Positions 23,558-33,157 of a stretch of DNA of 45,731 nucleotides are shown here, piece after piece (position 1 is the first letter of the stretch; the number at the start of each line of letters is the position of its first letter). The position numbers were made by a program, and so were the translations under genes. Location of the stretch: contig CATPBJ010000043.1 of assembly GCA_955652395.1 (NCBI GenBank), positions 1-45,731 on the forward strand, in the 5' to 3' direction. This stretch comes from an uncultured Terriglobales bacterium (GTDB lineage Bacteria > Acidobacteriota > Terriglobia > Terriglobales > Acidobacteriaceae). The notes under the pieces are model-generated. The model made no database searches. It saw only the letters and a program-made list of their open reading frames with translations, and was not told the DNA's origin.

Positions 23558-24448
23558 TTACTTGGAAGCGCTAGCCAGCTGTCGAACGGTGCTGATGAAG
23601 GTGGTAGTCGCGCGGGTGTGGGTACGGTCGCGCCGGTAGGCGATCCCCAGTTCCCGCCATAACTCCTGGTCCCGGATGGGAATCAATTTAACGCGTCCGG
23701 CCAGCACCTGGTCTTTGGCAAAACTGGAGCTGATCAGCGAGACTCCCAGTCCGGCAGCCACAAAACTCTTGATCATGCCTACGCTGGGCAATTCCATTCG
23801 TACCTGGAGATGCGCGGCATAAGGACGGAACAGCTTGTCCATCACCCGGCGGCTGTAACCGGTTTTGGGGAGAAGCAATGGCTGTTTGGCAACCTCGCTC
23901 ACCGGCACTACATCGAGCTTGGCCAACGGGTTTTGCGGACTCACCATCAGCATGAGCTGATCGCGAAAAATGGAATGCGTCTTCAGACTGGCCGACTTTA
24001 CCGGCAGGGTCACGATCCCTACATCGATGGTGCCGTTCTCTAGCTTCTCGACGATCTTGTAGCTGAAGTTGCGATAAATGCTGATCTGCACGCCCGGGTA
24101 CAAATGGCAATACTTGGCGAAGACATCCGGGAGGACATAAAGGCAGGTGGCCTCATTGGCGCCGATCACCAGGGTGCCGCGTGGACTGGTACCCTGGTCG
24201 GCCACGGCGAGCAAAGACTCGTCCCGCATCTGCAGCAGACGCTCGGCGTAGGCGAACAACACCCGGCCCGCAGGCGTGAGGGTCACATCCTTGCCGGAAC
24301 GATCGAGAAGCCGGTCTCCGTATTCCTGCTCCAGCTGACGAATCTGGGCGCTGACGGCAGACTGGGAGCGGAAAACCTTCTGCCCGGCTCGGGAAAAGCT
24401 TCCCAGCTTGGCCACTTCCATGAACGTAACTAGCTGGTCGAAGTCCAT
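23558..24448 (-). CDS. LysR-family transcriptional regulator
   Basis: A 296-residue LTTR. N-terminal winged helix with FMEVAKLGSFSRAGQKVFRSQSAVSAQIRQLE (given in outline: SFSRAG and SQSAVSAQIRQLE are the key parts), then a linker helix and a substrate-binding domain from about residue 90 (GTLVIGANEATCLYVLP). The domain resembles CysB/CbbR-type effector domains. It lies on the same strand just downstream of gltB, as GltC-like regulators of glutamate synthase often lie next to their target, but it could equally serve lysC or sulfur genes. The effector is unknown. Confidence 0.9.
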   Translation of the reverse strand: MDFDQLVTFMEVAKLGSFSRAGQKVFRSQSAVSAQIRQLEQEYGDRLLDRSGKDVTLTPAGRVLFAYAERLLQMRDESLLAVADQGTSPRGTLVIGANEATCLYVLPDVFAKYCHLYPGVQISIYRNFSYKIVEKLENGTIDVGIVTLPVKSASLKTHSIFRDQLMLMVSPQNPLAKLDVVPVSEVAKQPLLLPKTGYSRRVMDKLFRPYAAHLQVRMELPSVGMIKSFVAAGLGVSLISSSFAKDQVLAGRVKLIPIRDQELWRELGIAYRRDRTHTRATTTFISTVRQLASASK

Positions 24449-24510
24449 GAGTAGTGGGAGATTATAGCGGACAATGTGACGGATTAGAAATTTTGCGAAT
24501 GTTAGGAGTC

Positions 24511-24549
24511 AAGAAACGCGATGCTTTTCAAGGGAAGAAGCATCACGCT
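24511..24549 (-). terminator. Probable terminator after gltB
   Basis: On the minus strand GCGTGATGCTT and AAGCATCGCG form a stem around a ten-base loop and are followed by TTTCTTG. It lies 24 bases after the gltB stop and before the LysR gene. Confidence 0.6.
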
Positions 24550-24572
24550 TTGGGCTGACGGGAGGTTTCTCT

Positions 24573-27500
24573 TCACACCACTGCTATGGGGCGCGGATCC
24601 GCCGACTGCGGCACGTATACTGTAGTCGGTTCCGTAACCGAAACGGGTTGCCGCTTGAATCTGGACAGAATCGGGGCCCATGTCTCCCCCACTGAGCACG
24701 GCAACGCCAGAGGTTCCACGCGCAGAAACGGCAGAGGAGCAGCAGAATTCAGCAGACTCGCCGCGCGGGGGCTGGCGGTGAGCCGCAAATGTTTGCGCAA
24801 CACCCGGCGCAGCCACAGTTCTTCACGAACTTCGACGGGAGCCAACCGGACGGAATGCTGGTTGTATCCGTATCCGCCAATCGAATCGCGCAGCAGATAG
24901 GCGAGGCCGCCGGTCATGCCTGCGCCCAGATTCATCCCCGCCGGACCTAGAATCACGGCCACGCCGGCCGTCATGTACTCGCAGCCGTGTTGACCCACGC
25001 CTTCCACAACTGCCAGCGCGCCGCTGTTGCGCACTGCGAATCTCTCGCCTACCCGTCCCGCGATATAGAGTTCTCCGCTGGTGGCGCCGTAGAGCAGGGT
25101 GTTGCCCGCGAGCACATCGCCTCGCAACGACGCATGTTCCCCGGCGGTGATCGCAATCGTGCCCCCGGACAAACTTTTGCCCACATAATCATTAGCTTCG
25201 CCGACCAGCCGGAAGTTCAATCCCTTGACCAGAAATCCACCGAAGGTCTGTCCCGCGCTGCCGACAAATTCATATTTCACGGGTGAATCGGTCAGCACTC
25301 CCGCCTGTCGCAACATCTCTCCGCTCAAATGAGCGCCGATGGAGCGATCGGCGTTCGTAATCCGGAAACGACGGCGGCGTGCGGCGCGAGTGTCCGAGTC
25401 GTCGACGACGCCCGTGATGGTACGGTTCAACTCGCGATAGAGACTGCTCTGGTCTTCGGGAGCGCAAGCCGGTAGGCAGGCAGAAATGATCGGATCCAGC
25501 AACCCCGCAAGCGCGCGGGCCGCTTGCGTAGTGCGAGGTCGCAGCCGTTGCGCCTGGCCCACGATGTCATCGATCGAACGGGCGCCCAGCGAAGCCAGCG
25601 ATTCGCGGACATCCGCGGCGACCGCCCGGAAATAAGTCTCGACCATCTCCGGCTTTCCGGTGAAGCGGGTGCGCAGTTTTTCATCCTGAGTGGCGATGCC
25701 GACGGGACAGGTATTGAGATGGCATTGCCGCGCCATGACGCATCCCAGAGCCAGCAGAGACGCGGTGCCAAAGCCAAATTCCTCCGCGCCGAGAAGCGCA
25801 CCGATGATGACATCTCGCGCGAACTTGAATCCACCATCCACCCGCAGGCGCACGCGGCCACGCAGCCCGGTTCTCACCAGGGCAGCGTGAGCATCGCGCA
25901 AGCCTACTTCCCAGGGCAGTCCAGTGTTCTTGATAGAAGTAATCGGCGACGCTCCGGTACCGCCGTCGTGACCGCTGATGGTAATGACGTCGGCCCCGGC
26001 CTTGGCCACGCCCGTGGCGATGATTCCCACGCCGGCGCTGGCCACCAGTTTCACGCCAATTCGCGCTTGCGGATTGATCGCTCGCAGATCGTAGATCAGT
26101 TGCGCCAGGTCCTCAATGCTATAAATGTCATGATGCGGTGGCGGAGAAATCAGCATCATGCCGGGGACAGCGTGGCGCAGACGCGCAATGTACACCGAAA
26201 CTTTGCTGGCCGGGAGTTGGCCACCTTCACCCGGCTTGGCGCCTTGAGCAATCTTGATTTCCAGTTCGTCGGCGTTCACCAGATATTCCGCGGTCACTCC
26301 GAATCGTGCCGACGCTACCTGCTTGACCCGGTTATTGGCCTCGTGGTCGTGGGTGTAGGCCTCGGGAGCTTCGCCGCCCTCGCCGGTATTGCTGCGGCCG
26401 CCGAGCCGGTTCATGGCGATGGCGAGAGTGCGGTGAGTCTCCGGCGAAATCGCTCCCAGCGACATGGCCTGCGTGCTGAAGCGGCCCAGAATGGAAGCCT
26501 CGGTTTCAACCTCGTCGAGCGGCAGCTCCTTGTCCGGAACAATCTCCAACAAGTCCCGGACCGCGACTGGCGTCCTCTGGTCGCCGAGTTCCATGAAGGC
26601 ACGATGATTCTCGTCAGTTGGAAATTTGATATAGCGATGCAGGCGCCGCACCAACTCAGGCGAGCTGGCATGTTGCTCTCCGTGATGGCGGAAGCGATAA
26701 AGCCCATGGTCCTGCAATTGCGCGGTCATCGTCATCGTGGGAAAAGCGATGGAGAATACTGAATCGTGACGGTCGAGACAATCCTGCAAGAGCTCGGTCA
26801 GGCCTTTGCCGGCGAGAGAGCAGCTTGCATCTTCGAAAAATCGGCTGCACACCTCTGGATCCAGACCGATGATCTCGAACAGATGACTGTTGCGGTAGCT
26901 GGCAATGGTCGAGATGCCCATCCGCGCAATCACTTTGCGCAAGCCCTTTTCCACCGCGCCGCGATAGTCGGCTGCCCCACCCGGTTTCAAGTGCGCAGCC
27001 TGTTCCAGCGCCAGATAGGGGAAGACGGCGCTCGCACCTGCGGCCACCAGCAGCGCCACGTGATGGGTGTCGATGACCTGTCCGGTTTCGATCACCAGGG
27101 GAATGTTCTGCGCGCCAGCCTCGACCATTGCCTTCCACGCCGCGGCCAAGGCAAGGAGCGCCGGCAGCGCTGCACGTTTTGTGTCTACGCCGCGATCGGT
27201 CAGCAGCATGAGTCCCGGAGCTTTGGCCGAGGCTGTCTTTACGTCTTCCTGCAACCGTGTGAGCGTTGCCTTCGCCTCCTCCACTCCGTTCTCTGCCACA
27301 AAGGTGAAGGTGATCCGTTCGGTTGTCCCCAACTCTTTTTGCAGCAACTGCAATTGCCCGCCATCGAGCAGCGGTGAGTTGAGCGCAGCCGGGCCGAGAA
27401 ATACCTTCAGCGACATGACGTGAGTTTCGCGCAGAGAGTCAATGGGCGGATTCGTCACTTGCGCGAAGCGCTGCTTGCAATAATCCCACAGCGGACGCTT

Positions 27501-28943
27501 GAAACTGGACATCGAAGCCGGCGGCGCATCGTCGCCCATGCTCCAGACCGCTTCCTGCCCTTGCTCGACCAGTGGTTGGAACAGCAACCGGAACTGGTCT
27601 TCGCTCCAGCCCATCGCTGCCATCGTCGGTTTCAGATCGGGCGTCCGGTCCAGAAACGGTTTGTCGGTGGGTTCCACCAGCACTGCCGGCACCGAAGAGA
27701 CAGCGCGGATTCCCTCCCGCAGCCGCAGCGAATCTTTGGGACGCACGAACTCGCCGCTCTCCGGATTGACCAACAAAACTTCTCCCGGCCCCAGTCGCTG
27801 CCTTTCAATGATTTCCTTGCCGTGGAGATCGGCAATTCCCACCTCGGAGCCGACGACCAGCAGTCCGTCCGACGTCAGGGTGTAGCGCAGCGGACGCAGC
27901 CCGTTGCGGTCAAGCTTCGCGCCCATCGTGCAACCGTCGGTGAAGACCAGCGCGGCCGGACCGTCCCACGGCTCCTGCAAGCGGGCCTGCTCTTCGAGAA
28001 AGCTGCGCAACTCGGGCGCAGCCTCGGGTGAACGCTCCCACGCCGGAGGGACCATCGAGAGCATGGACTCCGCCGGGTTGTAATCGCGACGCAGGAAAAG
28101 TTCAAAACCATTATCGAAACTGGCCGAGTCGCTTACCCGGTCCTCCAGCAGCCGAACCTGATCCGAAAATCGCAGTTCGTGACGCAAGGCCTGCGCCTTC
28201 GCGCGCAGCCAGCGACGGTTGCCGCTGATGGTGTTGATCTCGCCGTTGTGGGCCAGAAACCGAAACGGTTGCGCCATCGACCAGCTGGGTTGGGTATTGG
28301 TAGAGTAGCGCTGATGAAAGATAGCGAACGGGCTTTCAAAGTCTGGATCGCGCAAGTCGCAGTAAAACGCCGGTAATTGGGAAGGAGTGAGCAGTCCCTT
28401 GTAAACCACGGTCCGACATGACAGCGAACAGAAATAAGTCCCGGCGGGAGCGTTGGATTCTGTTTCCTTGCGGAAATGGAAGAGAAGGAATTCAAGATTC
28501 GGTGTTTCTGACCGGGGAACGAGGAAGCATTGCTCGATGACAGGTAGAGCGTCTAGGGCACGCGGGCCGAGAACTTCGGGATTGCTCGGGACTTGACGCC
28601 AACCCAGACATTTCAGACCGCTTTTCTTCGCCTGCGCTTCGATAGCCTTCCGCGTCGCCTCTTCCTTACCCGGCGGCAGAAAGACCATTCCGAGCCCGAA
28701 CACCACAGGCAGCTTGATGCCCAACCTGCTCGCATGCTTGCGAATCAATTTGTCCGGGATGCAAGTGAGCAGGCCTGCGCCGTCACCGCTGCTTCCGTCA
28801 GCGTCCACACCTCCTCGGTGCGCCAGCCTGATCAGGGCTTCGAGCGCGCGATCCACGATCTCGCGCGAAGCGGCTCCGCCGATTTGGGCGACCAGGCCGA
28901 CACCGCAGGCGTCGTGGTCTGTGGTCAAGTGACTCGGACTCAT
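24573..28943 (-). CDS. gltB: Glutamate synthase large subunit
   Basis: A 1456-residue glutamine-dependent glutamate synthase alpha chain. After a 12-residue propeptide the nucleophile Cys is in DACGVGLVAQIGG, the class II amidotransferase start. The central and FMN domains follow, with PPHHDIYSIEDLAQLIYDL and SGHDGGTGASPITS. The 3Fe-4S cluster cysteines are in CVMARQCHLNTCPVG. The C-terminal beta-helix (GXG repeats) shows GDVLAGNTLLYGATSGELYIAG. I start at 28943 (MSPSHLTTDHDACGVG); the longer frame to 29060 would bury the Cys. No gltD is next to it, so the small subunit must be elsewhere or the enzyme uses ferredoxin. Confidence 0.94.
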   Translation of the reverse strand: MSPSHLTTDHDACGVGLVAQIGGAASREIVDRALEALIRLAHRGGVDADGSSGDGAGLLTCIPDKLIRKHASRLGIKLPVVFGLGMVFLPPGKEEATRKAIEAQAKKSGLKCLGWRQVPSNPEVLGPRALDALPVIEQCFLVPRSETPNLEFLLFHFRKETESNAPAGTYFCSLSCRTVVYKGLLTPSQLPAFYCDLRDPDFESPFAIFHQRYSTNTQPSWSMAQPFRFLAHNGEINTISGNRRWLRAKAQALRHELRFSDQVRLLEDRVSDSASFDNGFELFLRRDYNPAESMLSMVPPAWERSPEAAPELRSFLEEQARLQEPWDGPAALVFTDGCTMGAKLDRNGLRPLRYTLTSDGLLVVGSEVGIADLHGKEIIERQRLGPGEVLLVNPESGEFVRPKDSLRLREGIRAVSSVPAVLVEPTDKPFLDRTPDLKPTMAAMGWSEDQFRLLFQPLVEQGQEAVWSMGDDAPPASMSSFKRPLWDYCKQRFAQVTNPPIDSLRETHVMSLKVFLGPAALNSPLLDGGQLQLLQKELGTTERITFTFVAENGVEEAKATLTRLQEDVKTASAKAPGLMLLTDRGVDTKRAALPALLALAAAWKAMVEAGAQNIPLVIETGQVIDTHHVALLVAAGASAVFPYLALEQAAHLKPGGAADYRGAVEKGLRKVIARMGISTIASYRNSHLFEIIGLDPEVCSRFFEDASCSLAGKGLTELLQDCLDRHDSVFSIAFPTMTMTAQLQDHGLYRFRHHGEQHASSPELVRRLHRYIKFPTDENHRAFMELGDQRTPVAVRDLLEIVPDKELPLDEVETEASILGRFSTQAMSLGAISPETHRTLAIAMNRLGGRSNTGEGGEAPEAYTHDHEANNRVKQVASARFGVTAEYLVNADELEIKIAQGAKPGEGGQLPASKVSVYIARLRHAVPGMMLISPPPHHDIYSIEDLAQLIYDLRAINPQARIGVKLVASAGVGIIATGVAKAGADVITISGHDGGTGASPITSIKNTGLPWEVGLRDAHAALVRTGLRGRVRLRVDGGFKFARDVIIGALLGAEEFGFGTASLLALGCVMARQCHLNTCPVGIATQDEKLRTRFTGKPEMVETYFRAVAADVRESLASLGARSIDDIVGQAQRLRPRTTQAARALAGLLDPIISACLPACAPEDQSSLYRELNRTITGVVDDSDTRAARRRRFRITNADRSIGAHLSGEMLRQAGVLTDSPVKYEFVGSAGQTFGGFLVKGLNFRLVGEANDYVGKSLSGGTIAITAGEHASLRGDVLAGNTLLYGATSGELYIAGRVGERFAVRNSGALAVVEGVGQHGCEYMTAGVAVILGPAGMNLGAGMTGGLAYLLRDSIGGYGYNQHSVRLAPVEVREELWLRRVLRKHLRLTASPRAASLLNSAAPLPFLRVEPLALPCSVGETWAPILSRFKRQPVSVTEPTTVYVPQSADPRPIAVV

Positions 28944-29128
28944 CTTTACACTGTGTATCGTCAATGCCGGTGGTAAGTACAATCGAGAATTTCGATGGGT
29001 CGGATGGATTTTTTGGGCAGCAAGATTGTGATCGCAGAGAGGCTCTAACCACCAGGACACTAAGGTACATGACCGAAAACGCTGAGCTTAAATCGGATGA
29101 CTAAGTGACCCTTCCTGTCCTTGTTGGT

Positions 29129-29878
29129 TTATGAATTGTCCTGGGCTCCGCGCTTGTCGACACTAATTTCAACCAAGGGCGTGATCGCTGTTGGGGCTTC
29201 AACGTGCAGTCCGCACTCGGTCTTCTCCGACCCCGACCAGCGTCCCGCGCGTGCACTTTCTCCCGGACGGACGGCTCGGGTACAGTGGGTGCATCCAATA
29301 CTGGGATAACTCTTGTCGTGCAGGGGGTTATAGGGAACGTTGTGCTTGAGGGCGTACCTCCACACCATCGGCGAAGTCCAGTCGGCGATGGGATTGATCT
29401 TCAACAGTTGAAACTTTGCATCCCACTCCGCCTTGCGGGCTGAGGCGCGCGAAGCAGTCTGGTCGCGGCGAATGGCAGTGATCCAGGCGCGCAATTCTGT
29501 CAGTTTCGTTCGGAGCGGTTCAACCTTGCGCAGGCCGCAGCACTTGTCGGGATCGCGGCTCCAAAGCGCTGGGCCATGGTCCCGCTCCTGCTCTTCAGGC
29601 GTGAGTGTGCTGTAGACCCTCTCAATCTTGATTCCGTAGCGTTTTTCGACGCGATCCATGAGATCGTAAGTTTCAGGAAACAGAAAGTCGGTATCCAGAG
29701 TGAAGACTCGGAAATCTGTACGTACCCGCGAGGCCAGGTCGAGCAGCACCATTCCCTCAATCCCGAAGCCCGAGGCGATCGCTACGTCCTTCCCGTAAGT
29801 TGCGAATGCCCACCTCAGTACTTCTTCCGGGCGCCACTTTTCCACTTCGGCCGGTATCAACTCTGCGTGGTCTCTCAC
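29129..29878 (-). CDS. cysH: Phosphoadenylyl/adenylyl-sulfate reductase, APS type
   Basis: Reduces activated sulfate to sulfite with thioredoxin. 249 residues. The PP-loop region is AIASGFGIEGMVLLDL. Four cysteines that bind a 4Fe-4S cluster are present: CC at residues 113-114 and CTHC at 196-199. This marks the APS-using form, as the PAPS-only enzymes lack the first pair. The catalytic C-terminal Cys is in TECGLH (222). It is the last gene of the sulfur operon and overlaps cobA by four bases. ATP sulfurylase genes are not in the window. Confidence 0.93.
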   Translation of the reverse strand: MRDHAELIPAEVEKWRPEEVLRWAFATYGKDVAIASGFGIEGMVLLDLASRVRTDFRVFTLDTDFLFPETYDLMDRVEKRYGIKIERVYSTLTPEEQERDHGPALWSRDPDKCCGLRKVEPLRTKLTELRAWITAIRRDQTASRASARKAEWDAKFQLLKINPIADWTSPMVWRYALKHNVPYNPLHDKSYPSIGCTHCTRAVRPGESARAGRWSGSEKTECGLHVEAPTAITPLVEISVDKRGAQDNS

Positions 29879-30684
29879 TCCGCACGCTCCTGACCCACCG
29901 ACAAGACCAAATCACTCGAGGCGAACTCAGCCGAATTGCTCGGCCACGCGAACTGCTCATGGAGCGCAGCCGGTTTGCCAAGGCGTACTACTTCGCCGAC
30001 TACCAGCAGCGTGGGCGAGGGCAGTCGCGGAGATAGGTGCAGACCTTCAACGGTCGTGACGTGAACCTGCTCGTCGGGTAATGTGGCTCGCGAGAGGATG
30101 GCACACGGGGTCGTGCCAGGCACGCCGACACGCAGGAGCTGTTGCGCCGTGCTGCAATAGTCGTATCCCGGCATATAGACGACCACGGTCGCGTCAGTCG
30201 GGATCTTCGCCGGCCAGTCAGCAAATTCGTCCGTGGCCGCGCGATGGCCGGTGACCAACACCACCGCGGATGAAACTTCACGATGAGTGAGCGGGATCTG
30301 TGTGCTGGCTGCGGCGCCGAACGCGGACGTGACCCCGGGAACGATTTCAAACTCGACGCCGGCCTTGCGTAAAGCTTCGATTTCTTCGCCGCCGCGGCCG
30401 AAAATGAGCGGGTCGCCGCTCTTGAGGCGGACCACCTGCAGGCCCAGCACAGCATTCTGTACCAGAAGCGCATGGATTTCGGGCTGGCTGATGCACTTGC
30501 GTCCGAAACGTTTACCCACGTTCTGGACTTCCGTCGAGGTTGGAATGAACGCCAGGATCTCCGGCCCGATCAAGTCGTCGTGCAGCACGATGTCGGCTGA
30601 CTTCAGAAGTTTGAGAGCTTTGAGGGTCAGCAGCTCGGGATCGCCCGGACCCGCTCCCACCAGGTACACCTTACCCTTCATCAC
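29875..30684 (-). CDS. cobA: Uroporphyrinogen-III C-methyltransferase
   Basis: Methylates uroporphyrinogen III twice to precorrin-2, the start of siroheme synthesis. 269 residues. Motifs: VYLVGAGPGDPELLTLKAL, VLHDDLIGPEILAF, RLKSGDPLIFGRGGEE and the family segment VVYMPGYDY. In this operon it provides siroheme for the upstream sulfite reductase. It overlaps the precorrin-2 dehydrogenase by four bases and cysH by four, as in the cysG functions split over two genes. It may be named sumT in other annotations. Confidence 0.94.
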   Translation of the reverse strand: MMKGKVYLVGAGPGDPELLTLKALKLLKSADIVLHDDLIGPEILAFIPTSTEVQNVGKRFGRKCISQPEIHALLVQNAVLGLQVVRLKSGDPLIFGRGGEEIEALRKAGVEFEIVPGVTSAFGAAASTQIPLTHREVSSAVVLVTGHRAATDEFADWPAKIPTDATVVVYMPGYDYCSTAQQLLRVGVPGTTPCAILSRATLPDEQVHVTTVEGLHLSPRLPSPTLLVVGEVVRLGKPAALHEQFAWPSNSAEFASSDLVLSVGQERAE

Positions 30685-31301
30685 ATTTTCTCCAGACTAC
30701 CTGCTTCGATATTGAATTCCGCAGCCTGTGCCCTTTCGAAAGCCTCACGGCTGGCCAGATCGTGCAACAAATGACGTCGCTCCTCGGGGTCGATCTTGCT
30801 GGCAAACAATTGCTGCCTTATGCGTCCCAATTCCTCCAGCCATGTGCCATATTCCGGTCCAAACTGAATTTCGAGTTCGCGCCTGATTCTTTGTGCCAGC
30901 GCGGGGCTGTGGCCGTTAGTCGAGATGGCGAGCTGAAGGTCACCCCGCCGCACGACCGCGGGATAGTAAAAGTCGCAATACTCCGGATCATCCACCACGT
31001 TGCACAAAATATTTCGCTGCCGCGCTTCGTGGAAAATCGTGGCATTCACATCCCGAGAATTGGTGGCGGCAATGACCAGGAAAGGGCCGTCAAGATCCGC
31101 AGCCTCGAAAGCTCGCGCTTCCCAGGTGATGCGTCCGGTCTGCGCCCATTCGGCAACGGCGGCCGTGGCATGAAGTGCGATCACGCGGACCGACGCGCCG
31201 GACACGATCAGGCTGCGGATCTTCGGCTCGCCGACGGTGCCGGCACCGACCACCAGGCAGGAGCGGCCTTCGAGTTTCATGAACATCGGAAACAAAGTCA
31301 T
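30681..31301 (-). CDS. Precorrin-2 dehydrogenase / sirohydrochlorin ferrochelatase (CysG N-terminal type)
   Basis: A 206-residue protein similar to the N-terminal half of CysG (Met8p/SirC type). It oxidises precorrin-2 with NAD+ and may insert iron. N-terminal Rossmann motif: CLVVGAGTVGEPKIRSL; then VIAATNSRDVNATI, the catalytic region NVVDDPEYCDFYYPAVVRRGDLQLAISTNG (key parts: NVVDDPEYCDFYYPA and AISTNGHSP). The ATG at 31301 lies 48 bases after the sulfite reductase gene stops. Together with cobA it gives the complete siroheme route. Confidence 0.9.
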   Translation of the reverse strand: MTLFPMFMKLEGRSCLVVGAGTVGEPKIRSLIVSGASVRVIALHATAAVAEWAQTGRITWEARAFEAADLDGPFLVIAATNSRDVNATIFHEARQRNILCNVVDDPEYCDFYYPAVVRRGDLQLAISTNGHSPALAQRIRRELEIQFGPEYGTWLEELGRIRQQLFASKIDPEERRHLLHDLASREAFERAQAAEFNIEAGSLEKM

Positions 31302-31349
31302 CGCCTAAACGTCCAGTACGACTGAAGTCGCGCCCTTCCCTCTCTCCTT

Positions 31350-33050
31350 TTAGCCCTCGACCGCATGCGGCACCTTTCCTGGCGAAGGATCTCGCTCGGC
31401 CGCTGCCAGGAACTTTCCCGCCAAGCACTCGCGCAACTCTTCATCGCTGCGGCGCGCAAAATAGTGGCGCAGGTTTTCGTCGGGCGACCTTTCGTTCAGG
31501 TAACGAAGCAACAAGCGTTCGATGGCGTCCGGCACTTCGCTGGCCAGGCAGCGATACCCGATGGGACGCGCGATCGACTGGTGCAGCCCAACTGCGCCGC
31601 CCACGCAGAAGTAGTAGGCATCCTGCTGATGGCCGTCCACCTTAATCTTTTTGCCCTCGATGCCAATGTCAGCGATCCAGTGCTGACCGCAGCTGTTGGG
31701 GCATCCGGTGACGTGCAATTTCAGGTGTTGTTCGAATCCCGGCAGCCGCTCTTCAAGCTCTTCGACCAGCCAGCGGGAAAAACTTTTGGTTTCGGTAATC
31801 GCGATCTTGCAGAATTCCGACCCGCTACATGCAACCACGCCGCGCCAGAAAGATGAGCCGCCAACGGGCATTTTGTTGGCTTCCAGTGCACTCGCCAGCG
31901 CTTCCGCGTTACCCCTGGGCACATTCACGATAAGCAGGTTCTGCATGTTGGTGGTGCGCAGTTGGCCGAACGCAAAGCGATCGGCGGCATCGGCCGCGGC
32001 GCGCATCTGCTGGGCCGAGATCCGTCCCCTCAGCACAGCGGCTCCAACGTATGAATATCCAGCCTGTTGTTGGGGATGGATTCCGACGTGATCGCGATAA
32101 ATATCGTCGGGCGGTTTTTCTTGAACCGCGGGATCGAGATGAAAGCCGATGCGTCGTTCCAGCTCTTCCTGAAAGCTTTCGGCGGTCCAGCCGTGCTTCA
32201 GGAACAGGAACTTGAGCCGCGCGCGTTCCCGGTTCTCGCGCAGTTTTTCGCTCTCGCGGAAAATCTCGGCGACTCCCTTGAGAACCGGCATTACCTGGTG
32301 GCGTTGCACAAAAGCGTTAAGCCGGACCGCCAGATGAGGATCAGTCGAGAGCCCGCCACCGATTCGCAGGGAGAAGCCAACTTCGGAATCTCCACCCGCA
32401 CGGCGAATTGCGGTGAAGCCCACATCATTGATTTCCGGATAGGCGCACCAGACGCGGCATCCGGTAATGCAGACCTTGAATTTGCGGGGCAGATTGTAGA
32501 AGTCTCCGTTGCCGACGAAGAAGCTATTGGCTTCGAGCGCCAGGGATGAGGCATCGCAGATCTCGTCGGCATCCACACCGGCGAGGGGGCAACCGGTGAT
32601 GTTGCGGGTATCGTCTCCGCAGGAGCCCATGGTGGTCAGCCCGGCGCGCCACAATCCATCCAGCAGCTCCGGCAGGTCTTGAATAGTCACCCAGTGCAGC
32701 TGGATGTTTTGCCTCACCGTCAAGTCAGCGGTTCCGCGGGCATATTTCTCGGTCACGCTGGCGATAGTTCGAAGCTGGTGAGCATGAAGCAGGCCGTTGG
32801 GAATGCGGATCCGCACCATGAAGAACGGGAGCGCCTTCCCTTCCCCGTTCTTGCCACCCATGACGCCGGCACCGTCCCCTTGGGTGTACACGCCCCACCA
32901 GCGGAAATATGTACCCAGCCATTCGGGCGTGATGGAATCGAAGCCTTCGCAGGCGAACTTGCGGATGTCGACGAGGCCTTCCCACGGATTTTTCTCACGC
33001 TTCAGCCGCTCGACCCGCTGCGCTTTCGTTTCTGTAACTGCATTTGCCAT
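31350..33050 (-). CDS. Ferredoxin-type sulfite (nitrite) reductase
   Basis: A 566-residue hemoprotein with two ferredoxin-like half domains and two siroheme domains. Four cysteines that ligate the 4Fe-4S/siroheme centre are at about residues 408, 414, 450 and 454 (CSGSEFC and TGCPNSCG). Nitrite and sulfite reductases of this NirA/SirA type look alike. Its operon partners (siroheme genes and cysH) point to sulfite in cysteine synthesis. I start at 33050 (MANAVTETK); the longer frame to 33092 enters the attenuator hairpin. No good ribosome binding site is visible. A Cys-codon-rich leader ORF and a terminator lie directly upstream. Confidence 0.92.
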   Translation of the reverse strand: MANAVTETKAQRVERLKREKNPWEGLVDIRKFACEGFDSITPEWLGTYFRWWGVYTQGDGAGVMGGKNGEGKALPFFMVRIRIPNGLLHAHQLRTIASVTEKYARGTADLTVRQNIQLHWVTIQDLPELLDGLWRAGLTTMGSCGDDTRNITGCPLAGVDADEICDASSLALEANSFFVGNGDFYNLPRKFKVCITGCRVWCAYPEINDVGFTAIRRAGGDSEVGFSLRIGGGLSTDPHLAVRLNAFVQRHQVMPVLKGVAEIFRESEKLRENRERARLKFLFLKHGWTAESFQEELERRIGFHLDPAVQEKPPDDIYRDHVGIHPQQQAGYSYVGAAVLRGRISAQQMRAAADAADRFAFGQLRTTNMQNLLIVNVPRGNAEALASALEANKMPVGGSSFWRGVVACSGSEFCKIAITETKSFSRWLVEELEERLPGFEQHLKLHVTGCPNSCGQHWIADIGIEGKKIKVDGHQQDAYYFCVGGAVGLHQSIARPIGYRCLASEVPDAIERLLLRYLNERSPDENLRHYFARRSDEELRECLAGKFLAAAERDPSPGKVPHAVEG

Positions 33051-33065
33051 AGGATTTTGGCCACG

Positions 33066-33103
33066 AAAAAACCCACCGCCAGTGAATTGCACTGGCGGTG
33101 GGT
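33066..33103 (-). terminator. Attenuator terminator in the sulfur operon leader
   Basis: On the minus strand ACCCACCGCCAGTG (33103-33090) and CACTGGCGGTGGGT (33084-33071) form a perfect 14-bp stem with a five-base loop, followed by six T residues. It ends 16 bases before the reductase start codon, so it must be read through for the operon to be expressed. Confidence 0.93.
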
Positions 33104-33157
33104 ATGATTGCCGACTTCTAAAAAGGTTCTTAGGTCAGCGGCCCCCTGGCGCCAGTG
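33077..33157 (-). promoter_or_regulatory. Antiterminator pairing of the sulfur operon leader
   Basis: The leader ORF contains CACTGGCG (33157-33150), identical to the first eight bases of the terminator 3' arm. It can therefore pair with the 5' arm (CGCCAGTG, 33097-33090) and prevent the terminator; further GG-CC pairs are possible. It starts 11 bases after the last Cys codon of the leader, so a ribosome stalled there would leave it free. Confidence 0.78.

Noticed and set aside
25524..26762. A 412-codon open frame on the + strand opposite gltB
   Set aside because: It lies fully inside a well-supported gene and has low-complexity, His/Arg-rich sequence without domain motifs; long antisense frames are common in GC-rich DNA.
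28944..29060. Possible leader attenuator before gltB
   Set aside because: No terminator hairpin with T-tract and no amino-acid-rich short ORF was found in this spacer.
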